A stretch of DNA of 64,000 nucleotides from Acidimicrobiia bacterium (GTDB taxonomy: Bacteria > Actinomycetota > Acidimicrobiia > IMCC26256 > PALSA-610), in the NCBI GenBank assembly GCA_036271555.1, contig DATBAK010000077.1, positions 25,985 to 89,984 of the forward strand. Direction: 5' to 3'. The notes under the pieces were generated by a model, which saw only the letters and a list, made by a program, of their open reading frames with translations, did not search any database and was not told the DNA's origin. Position 1 is the stretch's first letter. Every line of letters begins with the position of its first letter. Below, one piece after another: positions 51,680-60,281 of the stretch. The translations under genes and the position numbers were made by a program.

Positions 51680-52915
51680 ATGACTGATCTGCGCGAATCG
51701 CTCGCGCTCGAGCTGCCGAACGACCAGGACGCATCGGGGCGCACCCTCGGGGCCGAAGAGCTCGCGCTGGTCCGGGACGCGATCGAGAGCGGCACGCTGA
51801 CGAGCACCAAGGGTTCGCACGTGAAGGCGCTCGAGGCGCGCTTCGCCGAGATGCTCGGTGCCAACGTCGCCGTCGCGTGTGCGTCCGGCACCGCCGCGGT
51901 GCACGTCGCCGTCGCCGCGATCGACCCGGAGCCCGGGGACGAGGTCGTCACCACCGCGATCACCGACATGGGCGCGCTGGCGCCGATCCTCTATCAGGGC
52001 GCGGTCCCGATGTTCGCCGACGTCGACCCGGTCACGATGAACGTGACGGCCGAGTCGGTCGAGGCGGCGATGTCGGACCGTACGAAGGCGATCATCGCCA
52101 CGCACCTCTTCGGACTGCCCTGCGACCTGGCCGGCATCGAGGCCGTCGCCAAGAAGCACGGCGTCCCGCTGATCGAGGACTGCGCGCAGGCCTGGGCGGC
52201 CCGCAGCGGCCAGCACCCGGTCGGCACCGTCGGGCGGGTCGGCACGTTCAGCCTCCAGCAGGGCAAGCACATCACGACCGGCGAAGGCGGCCTCGTCGTC
52301 ACCGACGACGTCGAGCTCGGCCACCACATGCGCCGCTACGTGAACAAGGCCTGGGACTACTGGTCCTCGCCGACCGACCACGACTTCCTCGCCCTCAACT
52401 ACCGGCTCACCGAGCTCCAGGGTGCGGTCGGGTGCGCCCAGCTCGCGAAGCTCGAGGACGGCGTGAAGGTGCGGATCTCGAACGCCACGCACCTCAACGC
52501 GATGCTCGAGGACGTGCCCGGGCTCACGGTCCCGCTGCCCGCTTCCGGCGACGTCCACACCTTCTGGCGTTACGCGCTGCACGTCGACCCCGACGTGATC
52601 CCCGGTGGTCCGGGCGCGCTCGCGGCCGAGCTCAAGCTCGGCGGCATCGCGTCGGCGCCCCGCTACATCCAGAAGCCGGCGTTCCGCTGCGGCGTCTTCG
52701 TCAATCAGAAGACGTTCGGCGAGAGCCGCTGGCCGTTCACGCTCGCCCGTCCCGAGGCCGTCGACTACTCGGCCGAGCGCTTCCCCGGCACGTTCCGGGC
52801 GCTCGAGACCGTGCTCGTGCTGCCGTGGAACGAGCGCTACACGCACGACGACGTGCAGGCGCTCGGTGAGCGCATCGTCGACGCGGTCACGCGCGTTCGT
52901 GGGGAGGCCGCATGA
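51680..52915 (+). CDS. DegT/DnrJ/EryC1 sugar aminotransferase (WbpE-like)
   Basis: A 411-residue fold type I PLP enzyme. ASGTAAVHVAVAAI binds cofactor phosphate, IEDCAQAWAA gives the PLP Asp, and the Schiff-base Lys is in SLQQGKHITTGEGG (about residue 198). The usual HS/N-x-K loop is replaced by QQGKH, seen in some members. It would aminate a 3-keto nucleotide sugar made by the oxidoreductase whose start overlaps its stop. With the acetyltransferase downstream and WecB divergent, a 2,3-diacetamido sugar route is likely. Confidence 0.91.
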   Translation: MTDLRESLALELPNDQDASGRTLGAEELALVRDAIESGTLTSTKGSHVKALEARFAEMLGANVAVACASGTAAVHVAVAAIDPEPGDEVVTTAITDMGALAPILYQGAVPMFADVDPVTMNVTAESVEAAMSDRTKAIIATHLFGLPCDLAGIEAVAKKHGVPLIEDCAQAWAARSGQHPVGTVGRVGTFSLQQGKHITTGEGGLVVTDDVELGHHMRRYVNKAWDYWSSPTDHDFLALNYRLTELQGAVGCAQLAKLEDGVKVRISNATHLNAMLEDVPGLTVPLPASGDVHTFWRYALHVDPDVIPGGPGALAAELKLGGIASAPRYIQKPAFRCGVFVNQKTFGESRWPFTLARPEAVDYSAERFPGTFRALETVLVLPWNERYTHDDVQALGERIVDAVTRVRGEAA

Positions 52916-53958
52916 ACACCCCTCTTCGGTTCGGGCTCGTCGGTGCCGGTGGCATCGCGCAGGCGTACGTGCAGGTGCTCGCCGATCTCGACGAGGCCGA
53001 GGTCGTCGGTGTCGCCGACACGCGCAAGGAAGCCGCCGACGCCGCGGCGGCGACGCTCGCGTGCAAGAGCTACTCCGACGTCGAGGCGCTCGCGAGCGGC
53101 AACCAGCTCGACGGCGTGATCCTGTGCACGCCGCCGGCGACCCACGTCGCGCTGGCCGAGTACTTCGTCCGGCTCGGTGTGCCGGTGCTGTGCGAGAAGC
53201 CGTTCGCGGTGACACCCGGCGAGGCCCGCCGGCTCATTGCCGTGGCCGACGCCGCGTCGGTGACGGTCACGATGGCCGCCAAGTTCCGCTACGTCGACGA
53301 CGTGCACCGTGCGCGCGACATCGTCGAGTCGGGGATGCTCGGCGACCCGATCCTCTTCGAGAACACCTTCGCCTCGCGCGTCGCGATGGCCGACCGCTGG
53401 AACGCGAACCCGCAGGTCTCCGGCGGTGGCGTGCTGATCGACAACGGCACGCACTCCGTCGACATCGCGCGGTTCTTCCTCGGTCGCATCTCCGAGGTGC
53501 ACGCCGTCGAAGGCCGGCGCGAGCAGGGCCTCGAGGTCGAGGACACCGCGCAGATGTTCCTGCGCACCGAGCAGGACGTGCTCGGCACGGTCGACCTGTC
53601 GTGGAGCATCGACAAGTCGGTCGACCACTTCGTCCGCATCTGCTGCAGCGAAGGCGTGATCGAGGTCGGCTGGCGCGCGTCGCGCTACCGCAAGGCCGGG
53701 GCGACGGAGTGGACGGTCTTCGGGCCGGGCTACGACAAGGTCGCCGCGATGCGGGCCGAGATCCTGAACTTCGCCCGCTCGCTGAACGGCTCCGAGAAGC
53801 TGCTCATCACCGCCGACGACGCGATCGCGTCGGTCGACGTGATCGCCGCGGCGTACCGCTCGATCACCCGGCGCCAGTGGGTGACGGTCGCCTCGCCGCC
53901 GGTGCGCGTGCTGGGGTCGGTGTCCGCGTCGACGGGAGCGGCGGCCGACGTCGCCTGA
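52912..53958 (+). CDS. Gfo/Idh/MocA-family oxidoreductase (WbpB-like)
   Basis: A 348-residue NAD(P)-dependent dehydrogenase. The Rossmann loop is FGLVGAGGIAQAYVQVL (about 6-22), CEKPFAVTPGEA (about 98) carries the family Lys-Pro catalytic motif, and GGGVLIDNGTHSVDIARFFLG (about 168-188) has the Asp-x3-His active-site pair. It probably oxidises C3 of a UDP-HexNAc uronate to the keto form. ATG 52912 overlaps the aminotransferase stop. Confidence 0.92.
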   Translation: MNTPLRFGLVGAGGIAQAYVQVLADLDEAEVVGVADTRKEAADAAAATLACKSYSDVEALASGNQLDGVILCTPPATHVALAEYFVRLGVPVLCEKPFAVTPGEARRLIAVADAASVTVTMAAKFRYVDDVHRARDIVESGMLGDPILFENTFASRVAMADRWNANPQVSGGGVLIDNGTHSVDIARFFLGRISEVHAVEGRREQGLEVEDTAQMFLRTEQDVLGTVDLSWSIDKSVDHFVRICCSEGVIEVGWRASRYRKAGATEWTVFGPGYDKVAAMRAEILNFARSLNGSEKLLITADDAIASVDVIAAAYRSITRRQWVTVASPPVRVLGSVSASTGAAADVA

Positions 53959-54057
53959 CGGCCGCCACGCGAAGCCGTGAACGATCCGTCGGAGCACGCG
54001 AGTGTTCAGCGGAGCTCGGCGCCGGCCCACCGTGCCGCGACGAGCGAGGATGCGACC

Positions 54058-54693
54058 ATGAGTGCCGACCCACGGATCCATCCGACCGCCCAGGTCGAGG
54101 ACGGCGTCGAGATCGGCGCGCGCTCGGCCGTCTGGGCCGACGCTCACGCGCGCCGCGGTGCGCGCATCGGTCGCGACTGCATCATCGGGGAGAAGACGTA
54201 CCTCGGTCCCGACGCGGTCATCGGCAATCTGGTCAAGCTCAACGCGATGGTCTACGTGCCGACCGGCGTCACGATCGAGGACGGCGTGATGATCGGCGCG
54301 GGCACGATCTTCACGAACGACCGCTACCCGCGCGGCACGAACACCGCGCTCACCGAGCTGCGTGACTCCGGGCCCGACGAGCACACGCTCGAGACGCGCG
54401 TCGAAGCGGGCGCAAGCGTCGGCGCGGGCGCGACGATCGGCTGTGGCCTCACGCTCGGTCGGTGGAGCATGGTCGGCATGGGCAGCGTCGTGACGCGCGA
54501 CGTCCCGCCCTTCCATCTCGTCGTCGGCAGCCCCGCACGCGCGATCGCGATCGTGTGTCGCTGCGGCGAGCCGGTGTGGCGTTTCCCGCACGCCGACGCG
54601 CCGAAGAACGCCGAGGGCCACTGCACGGCATGTGGTCTCGCGTATCGCGTCGAGAAGGGCGAGGTCGTCGAGCTCGACCCGCCGGCCTCGTGA
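54058..54693 (+). CDS. Hexapeptide-repeat N-acetyltransferase (WbpD-like) with zinc-ribbon tail
   Basis: A 211-residue left-handed beta-helix acyltransferase. Repeats run from about 8 to 150 (IHPTAQVEDGVEIGARSAVWA ... VGAGATIGCGLTLGRWSMVGMGSVVTRDVPPFHLVVGSPAR), with the loop NDRYPRG found in WbpD/PglD-like enzymes. Residues about 160-205 add CRCG ... CTACG, a probable zinc ribbon not found in the shortest relatives. It would acetylate the 3-amino sugar made by the two upstream genes. ATG 54058 with GAGG upstream; a 99-base gap follows the oxidoreductase. Confidence 0.9.
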   Translation: MSADPRIHPTAQVEDGVEIGARSAVWADAHARRGARIGRDCIIGEKTYLGPDAVIGNLVKLNAMVYVPTGVTIEDGVMIGAGTIFTNDRYPRGTNTALTELRDSGPDEHTLETRVEAGASVGAGATIGCGLTLGRWSMVGMGSVVTRDVPPFHLVVGSPARAIAIVCRCGEPVWRFPHADAPKNAEGHCTACGLAYRVEKGEVVELDPPAS

Positions 54694-54724
54694 CCGCGCA
54701 CTGCAAGCTCAGCGCGCGCATCCC

Positions 54725-54819
54725 CACGCGGCCGAAGGCGCGAGCGAAGCGAGCGAGGCTCGCCAGCGGGCGTGCGAGTCGGCGACCCGAAGGGGAGCCG
54801 GCGAAGGAGCGAGCGCATG
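54725..54819 (+). repeat. Start-codon leader repeat, full copy B
   Basis: CACGCGGCCGAAGGCGCGAG, CGAAGCGAGCG, AGGCTCGCCAGCGGGCG, GCGACCCGAAGGGGAGCC, GGCGAAGGAGCGAGCGCATG, ending in the start codon of the FAD oxidoreductase gene. It aligns with copy A (41703-41800, minus strand). The 5' and 3' ends carry the direct repeat CGAAGG(C/A)GCGAGCG. Confidence 0.8.
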
Positions 54820-56190
54820 AGCAACGGTGAGCGCATGAGCAACGGCGAGCGCATGAACATCGCCGTCGTCGGCGGGGGCATGCTCGGGCTGACGCTCGCG
54901 CATCGGCTCGCGCAGCAAGGGCGCGCGGTCACGCTCTATGAAGCCGCGCCGTCGCTCGGCGGCCTCGCGAGCGCGTGGAGCGTGCCCGTCGAGGGCGAGG
55001 CGCCGGTCGTGTGGGACCGGCACTATCACGTCACGCTGCTCTCCGACGCGCACACGCGCGGCATCCTCGCCGAGCTCGGCCTCGACGACGAGATGCAGTT
55101 CGTGAAGACGCGCACCGGTTACTACAGCGACGGTCAGATGTCGTCGGTGTCGAACGCGCTCGAGTTCCTGCGCCTCCCCGCGCTGAACCTCGTCGACAAG
55201 GTCCGGCTGGGCGCGACGATCTGGTACGGCTCGCGCCTGAAGGACTGGCGCAAGCTCGAGCAGGTCGACGTCGAGACGTGGCTGCGCCGGATCTCCGGTG
55301 CGCGCGCGTTCGACCGTTTCTGGCTGCCGCAGCTGCGCGCCAAGCTCGGCGACGCGTACCAGGAGACGTCGGCCGCGTTCCTCTGGGCGACGATCCAGCG
55401 GCTCTACGCCGCGCGGCGGTCGGGGCTGAAGGAAGAGCTGTTCGGCTACGTGCCCGGCGGCTACGCGCGCGTGCTCGAGCGCTTCGGCGCGTTGCTGCGC
55501 GACGAGGGCGTGCGGGTCGAGTTGAGCGCGCCGGTCGCGCGCGTCGAGTCGGTGAACGGGCGCGTCGAGGTGACGCGTGCCGGCGGCGCGGTCGACACGT
55601 TCGACGACGTCGTCATCACCGCGGCGGCGCCACTCGCGGCGCGCCTGTGCCCGGGGCTCGCGCCGGCAGAGGCCGCGCGCCTCGCGCGCACGCGATACCA
55701 GGGCATCGTGTGCGCGTCGCTCGTGCTGAAGAAGCCCGTGGCGGGCTACTACCTCACGTACATCGCCGACGACGTTCCGTTCACGACCGTCATCGAGATG
55801 TCGACGCTCGTCGACCCCAAGCAGTTCGGCGGCCACACCCTCGTGTACCTGCCGAAGTACCTCGCGCCCGACGACCCGTTCTTCGGCGCCGACGACGACG
55901 CCGTGCGCGAGCGCTTCCTGCCCGCGTTCTTCCGCCTGTATCCGCACCTCACCGAGGACGACGTGCTCGCGTTCCGTGTGTCGCGCGTCCGGCACGTCTT
56001 CGCGCTCTCGACGATCGCCTACTCGGAGCGGGTCCCGCCGCTGCACACCAGCCAGCCCGGCATCCATCTCTGCGGGAGCGCCCAGATCGTCAACGGGACC
56101 CTGAACGTCGACGAGGCCATTGCCCTCGCCGAGCGGGCCGCCCGCAGGCTGACGGAGACGCCGGCGCGGCCCGCCCTGCAACCCGCGTAG
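54817..56190 (+). CDS. FAD-dependent oxidoreductase (amine oxidase/protoporphyrinogen oxidase-like)
   Basis: A 457-residue flavoprotein. The dinucleotide loop is IAVVGGGMLGLTLAHRLAQ (GxGxxG, about residues 15-33) followed by LYEAAPSLGGLASAW. The end HTSQPGIHLCGSAQIVNGTLNVDEAIALAERAA is the second FAD-binding segment. The family includes desaturases and UDP-sugar mutase-like proteins near polysaccharide genes; the substrate is unknown. Start ambiguous: ATG 54817, 54835 and 54853 lie in frame within a tandem repeat MSNGERMSNGERMN; 54817 has GAAGGAG at the right distance. The start lies in a leader repeat. Confidence 0.87.
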   Translation: MSNGERMSNGERMNIAVVGGGMLGLTLAHRLAQQGRAVTLYEAAPSLGGLASAWSVPVEGEAPVVWDRHYHVTLLSDAHTRGILAELGLDDEMQFVKTRTGYYSDGQMSSVSNALEFLRLPALNLVDKVRLGATIWYGSRLKDWRKLEQVDVETWLRRISGARAFDRFWLPQLRAKLGDAYQETSAAFLWATIQRLYAARRSGLKEELFGYVPGGYARVLERFGALLRDEGVRVELSAPVARVESVNGRVEVTRAGGAVDTFDDVVITAAAPLAARLCPGLAPAEAARLARTRYQGIVCASLVLKKPVAGYYLTYIADDVPFTTVIEMSTLVDPKQFGGHTLVYLPKYLAPDDPFFGADDDAVRERFLPAFFRLYPHLTEDDVLAFRVSRVRHVFALSTIAYSERVPPLHTSQPGIHLCGSAQIVNGTLNVDEAIALAERAARRLTETPARPALQPA

Positions 56191-56397
56191 GGCCGGCCTT
56201 GGTCCGGCACGGCGCGGGGACGTGCGACGTCCCATCCCGCGTCCGGAGCGGGAGCGCCCCGACGGGCGGTGGCCCGTATCCCGCCGCCGAGCGGGTGCGA
56301 CCAGTGGTGCAGCCCAAATCCGGGGGGCCGAGGCGCCGAAGAAGAAGGGGTCGCTACGCGCCGTTCTCCGGCGCGGCCTGATTAGCCTGAAGGTGCC

Positions 56398-57402
56398 ATG
56401 AAGCCGCTGGCCAGCCTGTCGCTCGACCTCGACAACGAGTGGTCGTACCTCAAGACCCACGGCGACCCGGCTTGGGAGGCGCTGCCGTCGTACCTCGACG
56501 TCGCGGTGCCCCGAGCGCTCGACCTCCTCGCGTCGCACGATCTGACCATCACGTTCTTCGTCGTCGGCCAGGACGCCGCGCTCGAGAAGAACCACGAGGC
56601 GATCGCCGCGCTCGCACGCGCGGGCCACGAGATCGGCAACCACTCGTTCCGGCACGAGCCCTGGATGCACAAGTACTCCGAGGCCGAGGTGCGCGACGAG
56701 CTCGGCCGCACCGAGGAGGCACTCTCGGCGATCACCGGCTCGACGCCGGTCGGCTTCCGCGGCCCCGGTTACTGCCTCTCGCCGACCGTGCTCAAGGTGC
56801 TCGCCGACACCGGCTACGCGTACGACGCGTCGACGTTGCCGACGATCATCGGTCCGCTGGCGCGTGCCTTCTACTTCCGCTCCGCGAAGCTCGACGCGAG
56901 CCAGCGCGAGGAGCGCGGTGAGCTGTTCGGCAACGCGAGTGAGGCGCTGCGCCCGCTCGCTCCGTACCGCTGGGACGTCGGCACCGACGGCCTCATCGAG
57001 ATCCCGGTCACGACGATGCCCGCGTTCCGCGTGCCGTTCCACTTCTCGTACCTGCTCTACCTCGCGGGTCGCTCGCCTGCGGCCGCGCGCGCGTACTTCC
57101 GGACCGCGCTCTTGATGTGCCGCGGCGCGCGCGTCGCACCGTCGATCCTGCTGCACCCGCTCGACGTCATCGGTGCCGACGACGTCTCCTCACTGTCGTT
57201 CTTCCCAGGCATGGCGATGACGGGCAAGGTGAAGCGCGAGCTGATCTCGGGCTTCCTCGCGCTGCTCGCCGAGCGCTTCGAGATCTGCACGATGGGGGAG
57301 CACGCCGCGTCGATCACGGGCACCAATTTGAAGGTGATCGCGCCCGGTCAGCGCCGCCCGACCCGCCAGCCCGCGACCGCGGGGAGCGGGAGCCGATCGT
57401 GA
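56398..57402 (+). CDS. Polysaccharide deacetylase (NodB family)
   Basis: A 334-residue metal-dependent deacetylase. SLDLDNEW (about 8-15) supplies the catalytic and metal Asp pair, TFFVVGQ follows, HEIGNHSFRHE (about 77-87) gives the two metal His, and FRGPGYCLSP is motif 3. SILLHPLDV (about 242) holds the last catalytic His. There is no signal peptide, so unlike secreted chitin or peptidoglycan deacetylases it may act on lipid-linked GlcNAc at the cytosolic face. TAGCCT ends nine bases before ATG 56398. It is coupled to the next glycosyltransferase by GTGA. Confidence 0.93.
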   Translation: MKPLASLSLDLDNEWSYLKTHGDPAWEALPSYLDVAVPRALDLLASHDLTITFFVVGQDAALEKNHEAIAALARAGHEIGNHSFRHEPWMHKYSEAEVRDELGRTEEALSAITGSTPVGFRGPGYCLSPTVLKVLADTGYAYDASTLPTIIGPLARAFYFRSAKLDASQREERGELFGNASEALRPLAPYRWDVGTDGLIEIPVTTMPAFRVPFHFSYLLYLAGRSPAAARAYFRTALLMCRGARVAPSILLHPLDVIGADDVSSLSFFPGMAMTGKVKRELISGFLALLAERFEICTMGEHAASITGTNLKVIAPGQRRPTRQPATAGSGSRS

Positions 57403-58487
57403 GCAGCCTGTCGCCGCAGAGCGACTCCGGCGTCGTCGTGCCGTACCCGGTGCCGGCGACGAAGCCGTCGGTGTCGGTCATCGTGCCCGCGTTCAACGAG
57501 TCGGCGATCATCCTCGAGACGCTGCACACGCTCGTCGACTACATGCACGGCCTCGACGAGCGGTTCCGCTGGGAGATCGTCGTCGTCGACGACGGCAGCA
57601 CCGACGGCACCGGCTACCTCGCGCAGCAGGCCGCGACGAAGAACCCGCAGATCCGCGTGCTCCGGCACCGCGTGAACTTCATGCTCGGGCAGGCGCTGCG
57701 CACCGCGTTCAACAGCTGCACGACCGATTACCTCGTCGTCATCGACTGCGACCTCAGCTACAGCGCCGATCACATCGGCCGGCTCCTCGACACGATCGAG
57801 GAGACGCAGGCGCGTGTCGTGATCGCGTCTCCGTACATGCCGGGCGGTCGCACGACCGCGGTGCCCGCGCTGCGCAACCTCGCGTCGCGCACCGCGAACC
57901 AGATCCTCTCGGTCGCCGCGAGCGGGCGCATCCGCACGCTCACCGGCATGGTGCGCGCGTACGACCGGCGCTTCATCGCCTCGCTGAACCTCAAGGCGAT
58001 GGGCACGGAGGTGAACACCGAGATCATCTACAAGGCGCAGTTGCTGCGCGCGCGCATCGAGGAGATCCCGGGTCACCTCGACTGGACGGTGATCGGCCAG
58101 CTGCCGCGCCGCTCGACCGTGCGGCTCGCGAACGGCACGATCCGCTCGCTCATCTCCGCCTTCTTCTTCAAGCCGTTCGCGTTCTTCATCGCGCCCGGTC
58201 TCGTTACGAGCGTCGCCGCGTTGATCACGCTGTCGTTCGCGCTCGGCCAGCCGTTCGAGCACGCCCGCGTCACCTACATGCTGGGGATCTTCCTCGCGGC
58301 GGGCGCGATCATGCTGCTCAGCGTGGGCATGCTGGCGCTCCAGGCGAAGCGATATTTCGAGGAGCTGTTCTCGCTCGGCACGCGCGTCCTGCGCGAGGTG
58401 CGCGGCGAGTCGCCGACGCCGTCGAACTTCCTCGAGGACCCCGCGCGCTCACCCGCGCCCCCGCCGGTGCGGGGCCCGGCCTCCTAG
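57399..58487 (+). CDS. Family 2 glycosyltransferase, polyprenyl-phosphate type (GtrB/DPM-like)
   Basis: A 362-residue membrane enzyme. The GT-A domain has VSVIVPAFNESAIILETL, IVVVDDGSTDGTG and the metal-binding VIDCDLSYSADH (about 118), with a DPM1-like ending. Two hydrophobic segments follow (about 265-285 and 290-315). Such enzymes charge undecaprenyl phosphate with a sugar that GT-C enzymes then use outside the membrane; two GT-C proteins are encoded in this locus. GTG 57399 overlaps the deacetylase stop. Confidence 0.91.
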   Translation: MSSLSPQSDSGVVVPYPVPATKPSVSVIVPAFNESAIILETLHTLVDYMHGLDERFRWEIVVVDDGSTDGTGYLAQQAATKNPQIRVLRHRVNFMLGQALRTAFNSCTTDYLVVIDCDLSYSADHIGRLLDTIEETQARVVIASPYMPGGRTTAVPALRNLASRTANQILSVAASGRIRTLTGMVRAYDRRFIASLNLKAMGTEVNTEIIYKAQLLRARIEEIPGHLDWTVIGQLPRRSTVRLANGTIRSLISAFFFKPFAFFIAPGLVTSVAALITLSFALGQPFEHARVTYMLGIFLAAGAIMLLSVGMLALQAKRYFEELFSLGTRVLREVRGESPTPSNFLEDPARSPAPPPVRGPAS

Positions 58488-58490
58488 ACT
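58485..58490 (+). promoter_or_regulatory. -10 box for a leaderless rpiB transcript
   Basis: TAGACT, whose TAG is also the stop codon of the preceding gene, ends seven bases before GTG 58498. It marks a promoter where housekeeping genes resume after the polysaccharide locus. Confidence 0.5.
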
Positions 58491-58497
58491 CCGGGCC

Positions 58498-58949
58498 GTG
58501 CGGATCGCGATCGGCTCCGACCACGCCGGCTTCGCGCTGAAGTCCCACCTCGTCGAGGTCCTCACCACTCAGGGCCACACGGTCACCGACCTCGGCACCG
58601 ACTCGGAAGCGCCGGTCGACTACCCGAAGTACTGCGCGGCGGTGGGACGCGAGGTCGCGAGCGGTGCCGCGGAGCGTGGCATCGTGCTCGGCGGCAGCGG
58701 CCAGGGCGAGCAGATCTCGGCCAACAAGGTGCACGGCGTCCGCGCCGCGCTCTGCAACGACCTCTACACCGCGCGGCTCAGCCGCGCCCACAACGACGCC
58801 AACGTGCTCTCGATGGGCGCCCGGATCGTGGCCTTCCAGCTGGCCGAGGAGATCCTCGGGATCTGGCTGACGACGCCGTTCGACGGCGGCCGGCACGAGC
58901 AGCGCCTCGAGCAGATCGCGGCCATCGAGCAGGAGGAGCAGAACCCCCG

Positions 58950-58953
<4 letters not shown>
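58498..58953 (+). CDS. rpiB: Ribose-5-phosphate isomerase B
   Basis: A 151-residue RpiB/LacAB-family enzyme converting ribose 5-phosphate and ribulose 5-phosphate. [13 protein letters not shown] (about 3-15) binds phosphate and substrate; [24 protein letters not shown] (about 61-84) is the signature. The Cys of the enterobacterial active site is replaced by Ser in GGSGQGE, as in mycobacterial RpiB, where a Glu acts as base. GTG 58498; overlaps glyA by ATGA. Confidence 0.96.
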
Positions 58954-60203
<1,250 letters not shown>

Positions 60204-60281
60204 TCACCGCATGAACGGAGCAGGCGCAGCAGCCGTGATCAGCGCGCGACACGATCGTGAAGCGCATGCGGATGCGACCGT

